Source: Azolla caroliniana (lineage: Eukaryota; Polypodiophyta). Taken from it: 64,000 nucleotides of DNA. The stretch covers positions 18,972,001 to 19,036,000 of the forward strand of contig JBHGNT010000013.1 of the NCBI GenBank assembly GCA_043228905.1. Direction: 5' to 3'. The position numbers and the translations under genes are program-made. The stretch's first letter is position 1, and every line of letters begins with the position of its first letter. The notes beneath the pieces are model-generated. The model saw only the letters and a list, made by a program, of their open reading frames with translations. It was not told the origin of the DNA and ran no database searches. Shown one piece after another: positions 25,985 to 37,985 of this stretch.

Positions 25985-28367
25985 ATATGCCAAGCCGTGT
26001 CATCATAACCCTTATTCTCATTGATGACCATTAATTGCATAACCCAAAATTGTGCTATCTGTATGTATGAATGACATCATTGAAGAAATTCAAATTTGGG
26101 TTTCTTCTGAAATTCTAGATGTTCAAAGTTTGGTGTAAGTTTTCAAGTCAAACAATTTATCTTTTGAAAATCGTGCAAACTTAAAGTTACTATGAACATT
26201 AGTGTATATTGTCAAGTATTGCTAGGTGTAGTTTGTCAAATCTTTTGTACTATAAACCATCCATTCATTTTGCATGGTAAGTGAATTTTAATACATTACA
26301 TGTGTTAATAGAACTCATTATTCTGACCATCTTGAAGGATGTTTAATTACAAGCTAGCTTCTAGTTTAGTGTATTATTTGAAATGCTTCACATACTCATG
26401 CTACATGACTGTGCTTTTGAAAAATCTGTGTCCATATTCATTCAAGAGACCCTTTAGTGATTTTACATCCAAATGGAAGGCATAGTCCTATAGTGCTGTA
26501 ATGATTTGCAAGCCTTGCTAAGATCACAAGAAGAGAATGCTTCAAACAGAAACGAAGGACCACTTGACATGATCATAAACATTCTCTAAATCTGTTGCAT
26601 CATAATCAATTCTTAAAGTATGACCATATTGCATTGAGTTCATTAACTATATAAATGCTAATATAATCAATTTGACAAGATCTTCATAAACACCATATGC
26701 AATCCCGTGACAAAAGAAATAAGTTATCATCGATGAATCAACTCTTTAGACTATTCATGGGGCACCAATGACTACTTATGGGCGATTTTTTAACATGTGT
26801 TATTGATGACTTACAATTTACTAACAGAACATTCAATCATGGATGATCTTAACTAAACATTGTGGGATTCATTGGCTATTGATGTTCTTAAGTTGGATGT
26901 ATAAACTTGATTGAGTTGAATTGAAATGGTCTAGGATTTACCTTCCAACCTACAAAACATAGACAAACATGGCATCAATTATATAGTGTGTGTGATGCTC
27001 AAGTATTCATTTTTACCAGTACTACATCTTATAGTGCTATAAGGTTTGGGTCTCTCCTTGTTTGTTTGGAGGTTTGCAATCAATCCATTGACATGATCAC
27101 ACTCTAGACTCTAGACAGACACTAATCTCCCTGGCAAGCTCCCATTATGGCATGAATCATTCTCTTTATTTGCATGGGTGGGCACAATCAACTAGTAGAG
27201 AGCATTGTAATTCCTTGCAAAAAGACTTATTTATGTCTTCTCAATCATTATTTTGGCATGAAAAAGCAGATATTTTGCTCTCACATTAATTGCTTGTTTA
27301 ATTTGGGAGTCTATGAAGCTTGAGATGTAGTGGATGCTTGATCTTGGAGATTAATAGACTTTGTTGAGGTGCCAACATTATTATACATCCCACCCAAATA
27401 TGGGTTTATTTCAAGTAGAAATTACATATGTAACATTGATGGAGGGTTCTTTATCAATATAAACCGAAGAGTAACCATGGGTTGATTGAAATTTACAGGG
27501 TTACTAATATCCCTTGTATTGTTGCCCTATTGAGTTTCTTCAATGGCTATAATATAAAGTTGAACAAGAATTGAAGGAATGGTGCCAGTTCTTAAAATGT
27601 GGTTGGCATTCTTAATTGCAACTTCTAGCAAGCGTCTTCATTTAGAGAGTATTGACTCGAGCTTTACCTTTGGGATTAACTTTGATTATTGATGGTGGTA
27701 GTTCTTAAAATATAGTTGGCATTCTAAATTGCTTCTTCTAGCAAGCGTCTTCATTCAAAGGAGTATTGACTGGAGCTTTATCTTTGGGATTAGCTATAAA
27801 GTGACATGGTTAGCAATATGCAATTACTTATCTTCCAAAGTGGAAGATAGCATTTTGCTTCAGCCATACAAAATAGTTGCAATTACCTTCTTCTAAGTAT
27901 ATTGGAGGAGAGGGCCTCTTTTAGTGCTTTGAGAGCGAGCGAGCGAGAGAGAGCAATTCCCAACCAAGAGAGCCCAGGTAGGCTCTAGAGCTTGACGACG
28001 GACACCCTTTTTTTGCCCGGCTTTCTTTAGGGTGTGGACATTGTGTACTACCTCGTTCCATGCTTGTGGATGCACTCTTACTAATGGTCTCGAGAGAGAT
28101 CTACCCACAATGCACTCTTCCTATTGGTCCCAAGAGACCTACCGAACATAATATGTTCATCATCAGGTGTCTTCATATGACCGACCATCTTAAGTGACTC
28201 CCCGAGAGAAGGGTGCCCTACCAAGATGAGGACACAAGGAAGATCAAAGGCCATAGCAAGAAGAGCAAGGCCAAACAAATCATGATAATGCATGGGGATA
28301 GCTAGAGGAGACCAAAACCAGATATTGAGAAAGGAGAGGCCTATGTAAATAAAGAGGAAGAATTAAG

Positions 28368-28370
<3 letters not shown>
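25985..28370. other. Intergenic region between convergent genes
   Basis: No gene was seen between the 3' ends of xylulokinase and the mitochondrial carrier. It contains a two-copy tandem repeat at 27581-27795. Confidence 0.4.
27581..27795 (+). repeat. Two-copy tandem repeat, unit about 113 bp
   Basis: GTTCTTAAAAT-T-GTTGGCATTCT, CTTCTAGCAAGCGTCTTCAT and GAGTATTGACT-GAGCTTTA occur in order at 27586 and again at 27700. Confidence 0.85.

Positions 28371-28413
<43 letters not shown>
28371..28413. repeat. (GA)n microsatellite
   Basis: Uninterrupted GA dinucleotides. A (GT)n tract also lies at 28583-28611. Confidence 0.95.
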
Positions 28414-28415
<2 letters not shown>

Positions 28416-28580
28416 AGTGAGAAGTAGAAGGAAACCCTAACCCTTCCATGGAAAAAAATGAAACCCTTTGCCTGCACTCAAATGAAAACCCTAATTTTGG
28501 GCAGGGTGGGAAAGGGATAGGGCAAATTAGCACTTCAATTCTATCATAGTATTGTAGAATTTCTATATGTTACAAGAATC

Positions 28581-28613
<33 letters not shown>

Positions 28614-28894
28614 TCTTCATGGATTATTACACAAAAGGTCTCTACAACAAGCCTGGCGATGGAGAATTGCTGGCTTGTGTAATGTCTTAACAAAAGAATC
28701 CATGGACTCAGGCCGTCTTTCTGGAGAAAGGGGGCCGCCTGATGAGTCCTTTATTGAAGCTATGGAATTATATCCATATGGCCTTCCCACCACAAAAATG
28801 GGGTTTTAGTGAAAATGGCAAATGTTTATCAGATTACATGAGCCTGAAGATGGAGAAAAATGAATAGATAGATAGATCTCTGTGTCTCTTCAAA

Positions 28895-31800
28895 TCAGAG
28901 CCCAAGCTGTGATTTCATCTCCTCATAAGCCATGTAGGTGATGCTAGCAGCAGGAATAACTTTGAGGAGATTAGGGAAGAGACCTTTGTAGAAGGCAAGC
29001 AGGCCTTCCTCGTGGTAAGTCTGCCGGAAAACATCGATCATTCCTGTATATCGGTTCTGTGAATTCATCGGTTGGGCCTGCAACCTATATATAACAACAT
29101 ACCTAGGGTTAATCCAAGCACAGGCAGACAGACACCTATATACTCAGAAAAACAACAATTCCTTCTTCAATTTGTTTGTTCTTTTGTTTGCACTGGTGAA
29201 CTGACCACCTTGCCTGGTTCTAACAAGCTGCAATGGGTAGACACATGTTGCTCCGAGCGCACCCGAGATCATCCCGCAGCACACTTGTATCAATGGCCCT
29301 GGCTCTGCAGAAATCCCAAGCCCAACCATCACATTAATCTTACTTAGCTTTTGTTTGGAACCCAGAAACCGGAAAAAAGAAAGAAAAAAGCTTCTCTTCG
29401 GGAGCGCATAATCAATCACAAAATGTCAGACCTAAAAGAGATCAGTTAGTGTCGGACCTAAAAGAGAGATCAGTTAGTGTGCAGTTAGTGTGCAGAACTC
29501 AGAAACCCCAAAAAATCTTCTCTTCGGGACTGCATAATCATCACACAAATGTCGGACCTAAAGGAGATCAGTTAGTGTGCATACACACAGAAAACATATA
29601 TATTCATCTAGACCAGGCAGATATGGCTGTCATGATTCTATGAAAGCAAAGAACAGGCAACAGGAGATCAGTTAGTCACTGTGGTGCATACAACACAGAA
29701 AACATAATATATTCATCTAGACATGCAGATATATATGGCTGTCATGATTCTATGAAAGAAAAGAACAGGCAGCAGGAGATCAGTTAGTGTGCATACAACA
29801 CAGAAAACATAATATATTCATCTAGACATGCAGGTATATATGGCTGTCATGATTCTATGAAAGAAAAGAACAGGCAACAGGAGATCAGTTAGTGTGCATA
29901 CAACATAGAAAACATATATGTTCATCTAGACATGCAGATATGGCTGTCATGATTCTATGAAAGCAAAGAACAGGCAACAGGCAACAGGCTCCTCCCTACT
30001 TCTAAACGAACCAGAGATTTAAATACCATGATCTTCAGGAAGCCATTGGCGGGAGACATTCTTCAATGATTCATATGCTGCAAGGTCGATCCCAGCATAG
30101 GGGATCATGCCGATGAGCGATGGCAAGAGCCCTCGATAGAAGGCTCGAGGCCCTTCCTGCTGCCATATATCCTTGGATAGCTTGACTGCGCTGGGAGCTC
30201 TTCCATCGGCAGAGGTGAAGGTCTGCAGCCGTGTCTTGAGCAGATCCATGGGGTAGATTGCGGTCTGCGCGATGGCACCTGCGGTTCCACCTGCGAACAG
30301 GCGGCCCATACCACTGATGTCCTCCTTGCTGCCCAAGCCATCGACGCTGACGACCACATCCTTCATCATCTCGTAGGAGTAGAATTTGATGGCAGATTCA
30401 GGGGCGACTTTGATCACATTGATGCCATTTCCCCTGAAGAACCCCAGGAATCCGCCTTCCCTGTACATCTTGAGTACGCATGGGAGGATCCGAGCTCTTC
30501 CCCGCGGCTGCGGCGGCTGCACGGAGTGATGATGGTCTCTTTCGACCTGCAAGAGCACCTTCAGGCGATCCAAAGGTGCGGTCGCAGTGCGAGACAATGC
30601 TCCGGCGACCCCACCTGCTAGGAAGTACTTGGCCGCCTGTACATGCTGTTGTGGCGGCTGGGCTGCCCCAACGCCATTACCAGTCCCTTCCTCTGCGGCC
30701 TCCCCTGCATCCTGCGCCCCCATATCCGCCAAGCTAACCTTCTCCCAGTATTGGTATATGTTTGCGATCGTTGCCGCATGAGGATACAGAAGCAGGAAAT
30801 CCCTCCACTCCCTGAAACTGATGATCCCATTGTTATCCTTATCGATGTGCTCCACAAATTGGTTCAGCTCCTTTGCATTCAGATGAATACCTGTTGCACC
30901 ACACCCCAATGTTTGCACAGTGTTGAGATACACTCCGATTGTGATGAGAGAAAAGAAAGAAAAAATGCATCTTTTCATCAATGATGTGCATGAGTAGAAG
31001 AGAAATACAGAGGCCAAAGCTATAGCTGCAGGGGACTCATCCATGGTTATTGTAAACAAGGAAAGACAAGTGTGTGTGTGTTCGCATTCATTCATTCAAG
31101 GCTAACTAGCTATGGTGATGCCATCATCATTGCCCAGCAGCTTCTGATTTGGTGCAGTTTTTGGGCCATTGATTAATTTAACCCTAGAACCCTAGGAATC
31201 ATCATCATCAATGATATAATAGGCTCTCTTGATCTAACTGGCCACTTCCTTTTCCACCAGAATCATAAGCCTTAATATCGATTTGTGATCCTCTTTGCAA
31301 AACTTATACCGAATTTGGAACTTTTAAGCACTTGATTATATTATATACTGCAATCGATATTTCAAGCATGATTCATACACCTAATTCTGTGTGAAGACAG
31401 AATACCTGAATTCTGCAATGCAACGCCCAGCTCCTCGGGTTTAATACAGCCATGGTGCTTCACATCGATATCTCGGAAGATCATATACAATTCCAGCTCC
31501 TTGCTATCCATATATCCACTGAACTCCTTGAAATCCACATGATCATCTCGGTTAGAATCGCAAACATCCAGTAGATCCTTAGCATACTTGTACTGTGTCG
31601 GAATATCAAGGGCATCGAAACCCTTCTCAATGTCCGAATGATCCAAGAAGCCTTTCCCAGAGATGTCAAAAAATTGGAAGAGGTTGTGGATGCGGCGATC
31701 TCTCTCCTCTAGGCTCTCATCGAGAGCCAACAGAACCTCTGAGAGGGTGATCGGGGTAGATCGAGGGATCGGATTGCAGTCTGACCCACGATTCTTCGAT

Positions 31801-31904
31801 TTCGATGGCATTGTCATCGCGCTACTATGATTGGCGGCTGCTTCTATCTCAGCTAAAGAAACTCTCTGTCTCGCGCCATTGTTCCCCGAGGCTATTCCTG
31901 TCAT
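28895..31904 (-). CDS. SCaMC: Ca2+-dependent mitochondrial ATP-Mg/Pi carrier (SCaMC/APC type), 4 exons
   Basis: Exons on the minus strand: 31904-31406, 30890-30027, 29304-29214, 29084-28895; 548 codons with the stop (547 aa). It would exchange ATP-Mg or ADP for phosphate across the inner mitochondrial membrane under Ca2+ control. The N-terminal half has four EF-hand-like loops: [12 protein letters not shown] (80), [12 protein letters not shown] (116), a poor one near 147 and [12 protein letters not shown] (183). The C-terminal half is a three-repeat mitochondrial carrier with signatures [16 protein letters not shown] and VYPLQLVR, each followed by a second-helix motif such as [11 protein letters not shown] or [18 protein letters not shown]. 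Intron 3 uses a GC donor (CCAG|gcaagg); the nearby GT donor would break the frame. The start is the Met after a TATA-like tract; an in-frame Met 29 codons upstream would lie at or before that tract. The N-terminus ahead of EF1 is long for the family. Intron 2 carries a minisatellite. Confidence 0.95.
29430..29990 (+). repeat. Minisatellite in carrier intron 2, unit about 100-114 bp
   Basis: GAGATCAGTTAGTGTGCATAC then CACAGAAAACATA, TTCATCTAGAC, GCAGATAT, GGCTGTCATGATTCTATGAA and AAGAACAGGCA recur four times (from about 29562, 29662, 29776 and 29879). They are preceded by shorter partial units with ATGTCGGACCTAAA. Confidence 0.9.
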
Positions 31905-31963
31905 TTTGATCTCACAGCAGCAAGAGGAACAGACCCCCCCTGAGGATTTGTTTTTCGTGGGAT

Positions 31964-31974
31964 GTATATATATA
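31964..31974 (-). promoter_or_regulatory. Candidate TATA box of the carrier gene
   Basis: A TATATATATA tract lies about 60 bases upstream of the chosen ATG on the minus strand. This supports the Met at 31904 over the Met at 31991. A separate upstream 5' UTR exon cannot be excluded. Confidence 0.4.
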
Positions 31975-31991
31975 ATCGGGGTGGGGCACAC

Positions 31992-34900
31992 CTCCTTTCT
32001 GCAATTGGATCACAGATATGCTGATTCGTATACTCTGTACACGAAATTAATTAGATGTAATAGCAGGCATCAGAATGAGAGAGGGAGATGGCATACATCC
32101 CACAGGTCAGGATGAGGGTTTTGGAAGCAGAGGTTGGGAGGAGCCATGGCGGAATGAAGGAATGGCTGGGAAACATGGAGCTCAACTGATGAGAAGGGAA
32201 ATCAGAGTAAATGATGGAATGAAGGAAGTGTAAAAGGATGAATAGACGGAGAGGAGGAGGAGAGGTCTCTGATGCTTTTGCCCCCCTCTCCGTCCTTCCC
32301 CTGCTTGCTGTAATGCCTCGCTGGAAAAGGGAAGAAGAAGAAGAAGAAAAAGGGAAGAGGAGAACAGAACAGAACAGAACATAATACAGTCATGATTTGG
32401 AAGGAGGAAGGGAGGCAGGGGAGGTGTGGGCCATAGCCATGGAATGGATGGATGGTTCTCTGCTTTCACTATATCTATAGATCCTCTATACTTCACTCTT
32501 CTCTTCTGCTTTCACTATATGTATCTATGGATGGCATGGGGCATGGGGCATGGGGCATGGGGCATATGGCATGGGGCAGGGCACTAAATGGCCGGGTTCC
32601 CAATGGTGCTTGGCCGGCCGGCCAGGGCACGAACGAGAAACCATGGGATGGACGGACGTACAGACGGACACCCCCATGGCTTGGGAATGGCGAAGACTTT
32701 CGTCGCCTCTATTGTCTTCGGGACAAGATCAACTTCTTCTTCTTCTTTGATCCTTCTTGTTGAACAACTGCGCGTACAGTGTACACATTGTGGACAATAG
32801 ATAAAAAATGTGGTCTGTCCATTGCTTTGTAGGTAATAGTCGACAACCACAAAACCGCGGCTTAACGGTTTAAATGGTTTGGTTTGGTTCAGGTTCAGGT
32901 TTTTTTAAATGTTTCAGTTCGGTTTTCAAGTTTCAATAGTTACAAACCGCGGTTTAAACGGTTTAATGGTTTTTTATGTTTTAAATTTAAAAACAATCTT
33001 TTCATTTTCAAGCTTTATTCTCACATTGTAGGAAAATCTTTAAAATTTTGAAAATTTAAAATAATGAAATATTTTTAATTTTAAAAATTAAAATTTGAAT
33101 TTTGACGTAAGTTCAAAACGGAAACACGAAATCATGGTTTTAACGGTTTCGTGGTTCGTTTCAGGTTTCAAAAATTTTAAACGGTTCCGTTTTTACACTT
33201 CTCAAACCGAATCAAACCATTGCTATTTGTTATTTGTAGGAGTGTCTCAATTAATCACATTGACGCCCCATGTCTCGCTAACCTAAGGCATTTGATCAAC
33301 AACAAAAAACGATGCTTCAATAAGTAAGATTCTTGAGAGAAAGCATCATCAATGATGTTCTCCTTCCATTTGTACATCAATTATTTCATATAGTAATAAA
33401 ACCATGATCCTATCAATCCAATACAGCCACGATCCATTTTACCTTATTTCATTCCCTCGTGCTCATGCTCATCATTATATTTCATTGACCAAACAATGTA
33501 TGCAAATATTTCTATCGCATGGATGACATTGAGAATGAAAGGTGAACCCAACCCACGATATCCATATTAAGGGAAAATTCATGTATCTAATACTGAAAAT
33601 GTTGTGAATTACAATTCTCAAAAACATATCCAAGTCTTCGGCAATGCACATTCATACCAAAACTTTAATAATGGATAACAACACTTGGTATTTCAACCCT
33701 TATGCCATTAAACACATGACTTTTGATCGGTCAACCATAAGCAACTTTGAACCTCTTTGCAAAAGGTCAACCTTCAACAAATTCAAATTGTTGGCGGTAC
33801 CATGTTGCATTAGTGCTATCTGCGTTCTTCGTGACGAAGAAAATGAGATGATGTGTATCTAGAGTTAGATAGATGGAGCCATGGCCCATGAGGGCCTCTA
33901 GCTCCCAAATGGTTGTTAAGAAGAAGAAACGAGCAAGAAGAGAAATTGAGAGTATGAATAAATTCGCCCCAAGGCCATTTTGAGCTGTGTAGATCCTTGC
34001 TCCCTTCAATCTAAATTCTTCCCCTAGATCTTTGAACGATGACATACCCTTGGTTGGCTTTATCCATCATTTTTTGTAATTAGATTGTGAAATGGTGAGG
34101 TTTAAATTGGACATCATAGAGAGCTTCCACTTCTATGGTGGCATCTACCAACATTCTTATTTATTTAAATGATTTAGCTTCCCTCATCTAAAACCACCTT
34201 TTTTTCTTTTGTTTTATCTTCCATTTAGCTCAACCCATTGCCATTGGGTCTTTTTCCATTGTTGATAAGACTTCAAGCATACATCTTCATCATCTTTCTT
34301 GTAGTCCTACATCCATGGGTGAATGTTTTATCAAAATTGCCATCAAATGGTGCATTTCATTAATTGTGCGTTAGCCACTAATTTGCTATATCAATACAAT
34401 GGGATATTCAAACATGTAAATCGAATGCTAACATTAAATTGGAATGATTTTGTGATACTAGAACTTCCTTATGTATAGTACTTCCTAGTTTTGTACATGT
34501 TTGCCAATAGACTATGGGATGCTATAATAATATGATATTATTATTTGTGTGTACACAATGGGAACATGTTGGCTAAAGACTATGGGATGCTATAATAATA
34601 TGATATTATTATTTGTGTGTACACAATGGGAACATGTTGGCTAAAGACTAGGATACTCATCAAGGTGGCCATGGGGTCAACCTCCCCAAGTGGTGTATGA
34701 AATCTTGTATGATTATAACACCACCCTCGACGATGATAACCTAGCCAATCCATGACGTAATATAACTTACTACATTCGATGTTGGAGTCCAAAACAAAGT
34801 CCATCCTCTTACTTTGGTTCATCAAACAAGCCAAACTAGTGTGAGGGAGTAACATTGGTAAAGATGAACATATTTATAGATCATTTAGATGTTTAATGCA

Positions 34901-35743
34901 ATGTCATTTATTTAAGGAAATGTCAAGATTGGACCAAGATATTGATAGTCTAATTTGTTAGCACACGACATTGCAACAACCACAAACAACCCCTTACTTC
35001 AAAATGTAGGTGCCATTGGTGAGGAAGAGGCTATGAGTTGCAGCTAAGGATTGTGCTCCTTGGGTAGCAACGCAAAAATGGTAAGAATGCTTGACTTTGA
35101 ATCTCTTGACTATGCTTGAATGGCTTCTAGACATTCGAGCATAGTCAATGCGTGGATGATAAAGCCCTCTCTATTCAGTGAACTCATTGATGTGATGCTT
35201 TCCTCGCTCTAGTGCCAAAAGAAAGTTGGTGTTAGAACATGCATGCGTTGTTCTAGCTAGCTAGCTGAGGTTGCTACATTGCTAAAAAGGCGAAAGGAGA
35301 TTCCCCGAAGAAAATGTATTTCGGTTTGTAGCTTGGCTTGGGCGAGACCTTCAGGGTTCTCGTGGGGACCATCCCTGCCTGTTGCGTTGGGCCCCACGTA
35401 CCGAGCCTCGTGATCTTTTTTTCGCTTCATTCCTAACTACCTCCTTGATGTTTCTCGAGCGAGCAAGGGAGCGAGGCAGGGTCTTCTTATCTAAAAAATC
35501 TATGGGTCATCATCAATCGAAAGGAAGGTGTGAAGGGGAAACGGAACAAATATCTAGCTCTAGAGCTAAGAAGAAGCTCACCATAGATATAGATATGTAA
35601 TGAATGAATGAATGAATGAATGGAGGTGTTCTTCTTCCTATTTGTTTCTATTCTTCTGGCCATTCCATGATCATTCATCCATTCATTCCCATTGATAAGG
35701 CACCCATTTCCCAGACTTTCTCTGTGACTCGTCGATCCTAGCT
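31992..35743. other. Intergenic region between divergent carrier and PSB33 genes
   Basis: No gene was recognised. It holds a GGGGCAT minisatellite (32532-32580), an AT-rich segment with repeated AACGGTTT and palindromic AAACCGCGGTTT motifs (32850-33215), a perfect 68-bp tandem duplication (34511-34646), a (GAAT)n run at 35600-35622 and a GATAAG I-box-like element at 35693. Confidence 0.45.
34511..34646. repeat. Perfect 68-bp tandem duplication
   Basis: 34511-34578 and 34579-34646 appear identical base for base. Each copy contains the near-palindrome TAATAATATGATATTATTA. The array is followed by a partial repeat, ACTA. Confidence 0.95.
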
Positions 35744-37190
35744 ATGGCGAGCCTCAGCTCTGTCTGCTCCTCCTCCTCCTCCTCCTCTTCTTCTTCTTCT
35801 GCTGCCATCGATTTCAGGGAAGCACTCCCTGCATTTCGTCCCATTTCTCGCCCGCTCCTTGGCTACCCATACAACCATCCCACTGTTTCCCTGGGCTTGC
35901 TGCAGCAGCAGAGTCGAGCCTCCTGCAAATATGCCGGTCGAAGCGGACCAAAGCAACAGAAGGCTTCTGCAGCCTTGAATGTAAGAGATAGAGAATCCGC
36001 ATCATCCACTGCGTTGGAGGCACCGGATGCAGATTCTGCTGCTGCTTCTGGTGGAGAGCGGCAACAGGAAGTGCTGTCTGAGTCGGCATCATCGGCTTCA
36101 TCGGCAGCTGCGGCAGATAGAGGATTAACAGATGTTGGCATTGAGAAGCTAGATGACACTGTTGTAAAACTAGGCCCACCCCAATCTATAGAAACCGAAG
36201 ATGCTGCCATTACCCTCTTTCCTGACGGATTCCTGGATGATTTCTCTATTAAAAGCTTGGATTGGGTGAGCATCGTTCCCAACCACATGCTTCCCCCAGG
36301 AGACAGACTCATCTTTAACCACAGTGGAGAGGAGGTGATGCTCTGCTGGTTCCAAGGTAAGATCTATGCCCTCAGCAATACATCTCCTGCCGTGAGGAAA
36401 CGCCTGTCGGATGCAGAGATTACCGAGGTATGTTTAGGGTTTAGGGTTTGTTTAGGGTTTAAGATATCGTTATAGATGTGTTGTTGAATTTCCATTCCAA
36501 TGTCCATCCCCACTTGTACTGTACCTTGGATGCCTTCTCAATACCAAAAGGATCTCGACCATACCATACCCTACCCAGGGATGATCATTGGTATACAATA
36601 TAATGTTTTGACAAATGTTGGCATGGCAGGAGGGTGTCATTGTATGCCCATACACACAAAGCCGATTTGACATTAGGACAGGTGCAATGCTGGATTGGCT
36701 TCCCAACGAGTCGCTACTGGTCAAGCTATGGACGCCGCCCATCAGTGATCTTACCGTGTATCCAGTCAAAGTTAGTCCACAACACATCTATATCGATACA
36801 CAGCCGTCTATGGTCGGGGGCTATTTTGCACTCGCCGAATTTAGTGGTAACAGAATATCAACAGATCCAAATTACGAGGTAAATAAAACAATATGGATCT
36901 CGACATTTTCTGTAATGTGAGGAATGCCCTGCCTTAGGATGAATTTGACTGTTTTGGCCTTGTGTATCAAAATTGTGCAGAAATCCATCATCTGGGAATC
37001 ACTTGAAGAGGACATGAGGTTCGGGTTCACACCAGATAACGAGATTGTGAATGGACGAGCAGCTATGCTTGGTTTCGTATCCTTGATACTTATGGAGATA
37101 CATACTGGTGAAGGATTGCTGAAACTATCTGGTGCACTTGACTGGATATATCAAAATCTTCCTGTCAACTTCCCTCTCTTAAGATATTGA
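35744..37190 (+). CDS. PSB33: PSB33/LIL8-type chloroplast protein: cluster-less Rieske fold plus LHC-like helix, 3 exons
   Basis: Exons 35744-36427, 36630-36878, 36981-37190, all phase 0, GT-AG, 381 codons with TGA (380 aa). In Arabidopsis PSB33 is a thylakoid protein that stabilises photosystem II supercomplexes and light acclimation. The Ser-rich N-terminus is a chloroplast transit peptide, followed by a low-complexity acidic/Ala/Ser linker to about residue 140. A Rieske-type beta domain spans about 165-300, but the ligand pairs are gone: LSNTSPA replaces C-x-H, and CPYTQSRFD (234-242) has Thr where the second motif needs His. So no 2Fe-2S cluster is expected, as in known PSB33. One membrane helix near 335-355 has the light-harvesting-like motif EIVNGRAAMLGF (332). 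The N-terminal part is longer than in Arabidopsis. The Met at 35744 begins the Ser-rich transit peptide. Confidence 0.94.
36429..36460 (+). repeat. Telomere-like TTTAGGG repeats in PSB33 intron 1
   Basis: TTTAGGGTTTAGGGTTTG then TTTAGGGTTTAAG lies just after the first donor site. It is a short interstitial copy of the plant telomere unit, also read as a telo-box motif. Confidence 0.7.
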
Positions 37191-37783
37191 CCCATCTCCC
37201 CTCCCCCAACCTCAATCCCATTGTTAATATAAAATGGGACTGGTCAATTTGTTCTGCCACATATTTATGTACCTTGTCTAACCATAAAATTATCAGGTTT
37301 CCCATGATTGTATCAAGTATCATTAGGTATTATTAAATTTAGTTCATGCAAAAGAAGATTCACCAAGATATCTTTGGGAACTATGGATAATTATAGCCAA
37401 CTTCACTACACATCCTTGGAAGAAACATTTTGGAGCAACCTTGTTTCTCAATGCCTTTCCATACATGGGTCATATCATAAGATTGATCTCCATGTACAAA
37501 TACCGTAATGTAATATAATCATGATATCTATCTCTAATTATGCAGAATTGTTGAGTAATAATCCCTTTTCTTCAAGGAGCTATGAAGATATGACCAAATA
37601 GAGTGTAGAAAAAGAGAAAAGGAGAGATGAATATGTGCATTAACATCTCTAAAGAAACAATATGACCTATAAGATCAAACATTAGACATTGTGTATCTTG
37701 TTTGACGAACAAAAATCAACAAAAATTAAAGCAAGAGAGTACACTATTTTTTTATCATCCGAGAGCGAGACAGAGATAGAGAG

Positions 37784-37852
37784 ATGGTTGTAGTTCAATT
37801 GGTAAAATTGTTGAATGGGAACCAAAAGATCAGGCATTCAACCCTTACATTC
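37784..37852 (+). repeat. tRNA-derived SINE-like head
   Basis: GGTTGTAGTTCAATTGGTAA contains a good pol III A box. About 45 bases later CATTCAACCC is a degenerate B box, followed by CATTCCACAATGGCATC. The arrangement fits a tRNA-derived SINE; a real tRNA is excluded by the lack of an acceptor stem. Confidence 0.5.
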
Positions 37853-37904
37853 CACAATGGCATCTAGTCGAATAATAAATAAAATGTGATTCAACAAATA
37901 CACA

Positions 37905-37985
37905 TGAAAGTAAAGTCTTGAACCCAAGGCCTTGTGTTGGTAGTTTAACCACTCACAACTAGCCTCTAGGGTCAGCCAATTGAGA
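37905..37985 (-). repeat. Second tRNA-like segment, opposite orientation
   Basis: On the minus strand TAGTTGTGAGTGGTTAAAC resembles an A box and TTGGGTTCAAGAC a B box about 30 bases on. With the preceding entry it makes a head-to-head arrangement. Confidence 0.45.

Noticed and set aside
30105-30984. Frames antisense to or out of frame with carrier exon 2
   Set aside because: The carrier signatures and EF-hands lie in a single frame, so these are shadows.
35814-36312. Minus-strand frames over PSB33 exon 1
   Set aside because: They are antisense to a Ser/Ala-rich coding exon and have no motif.
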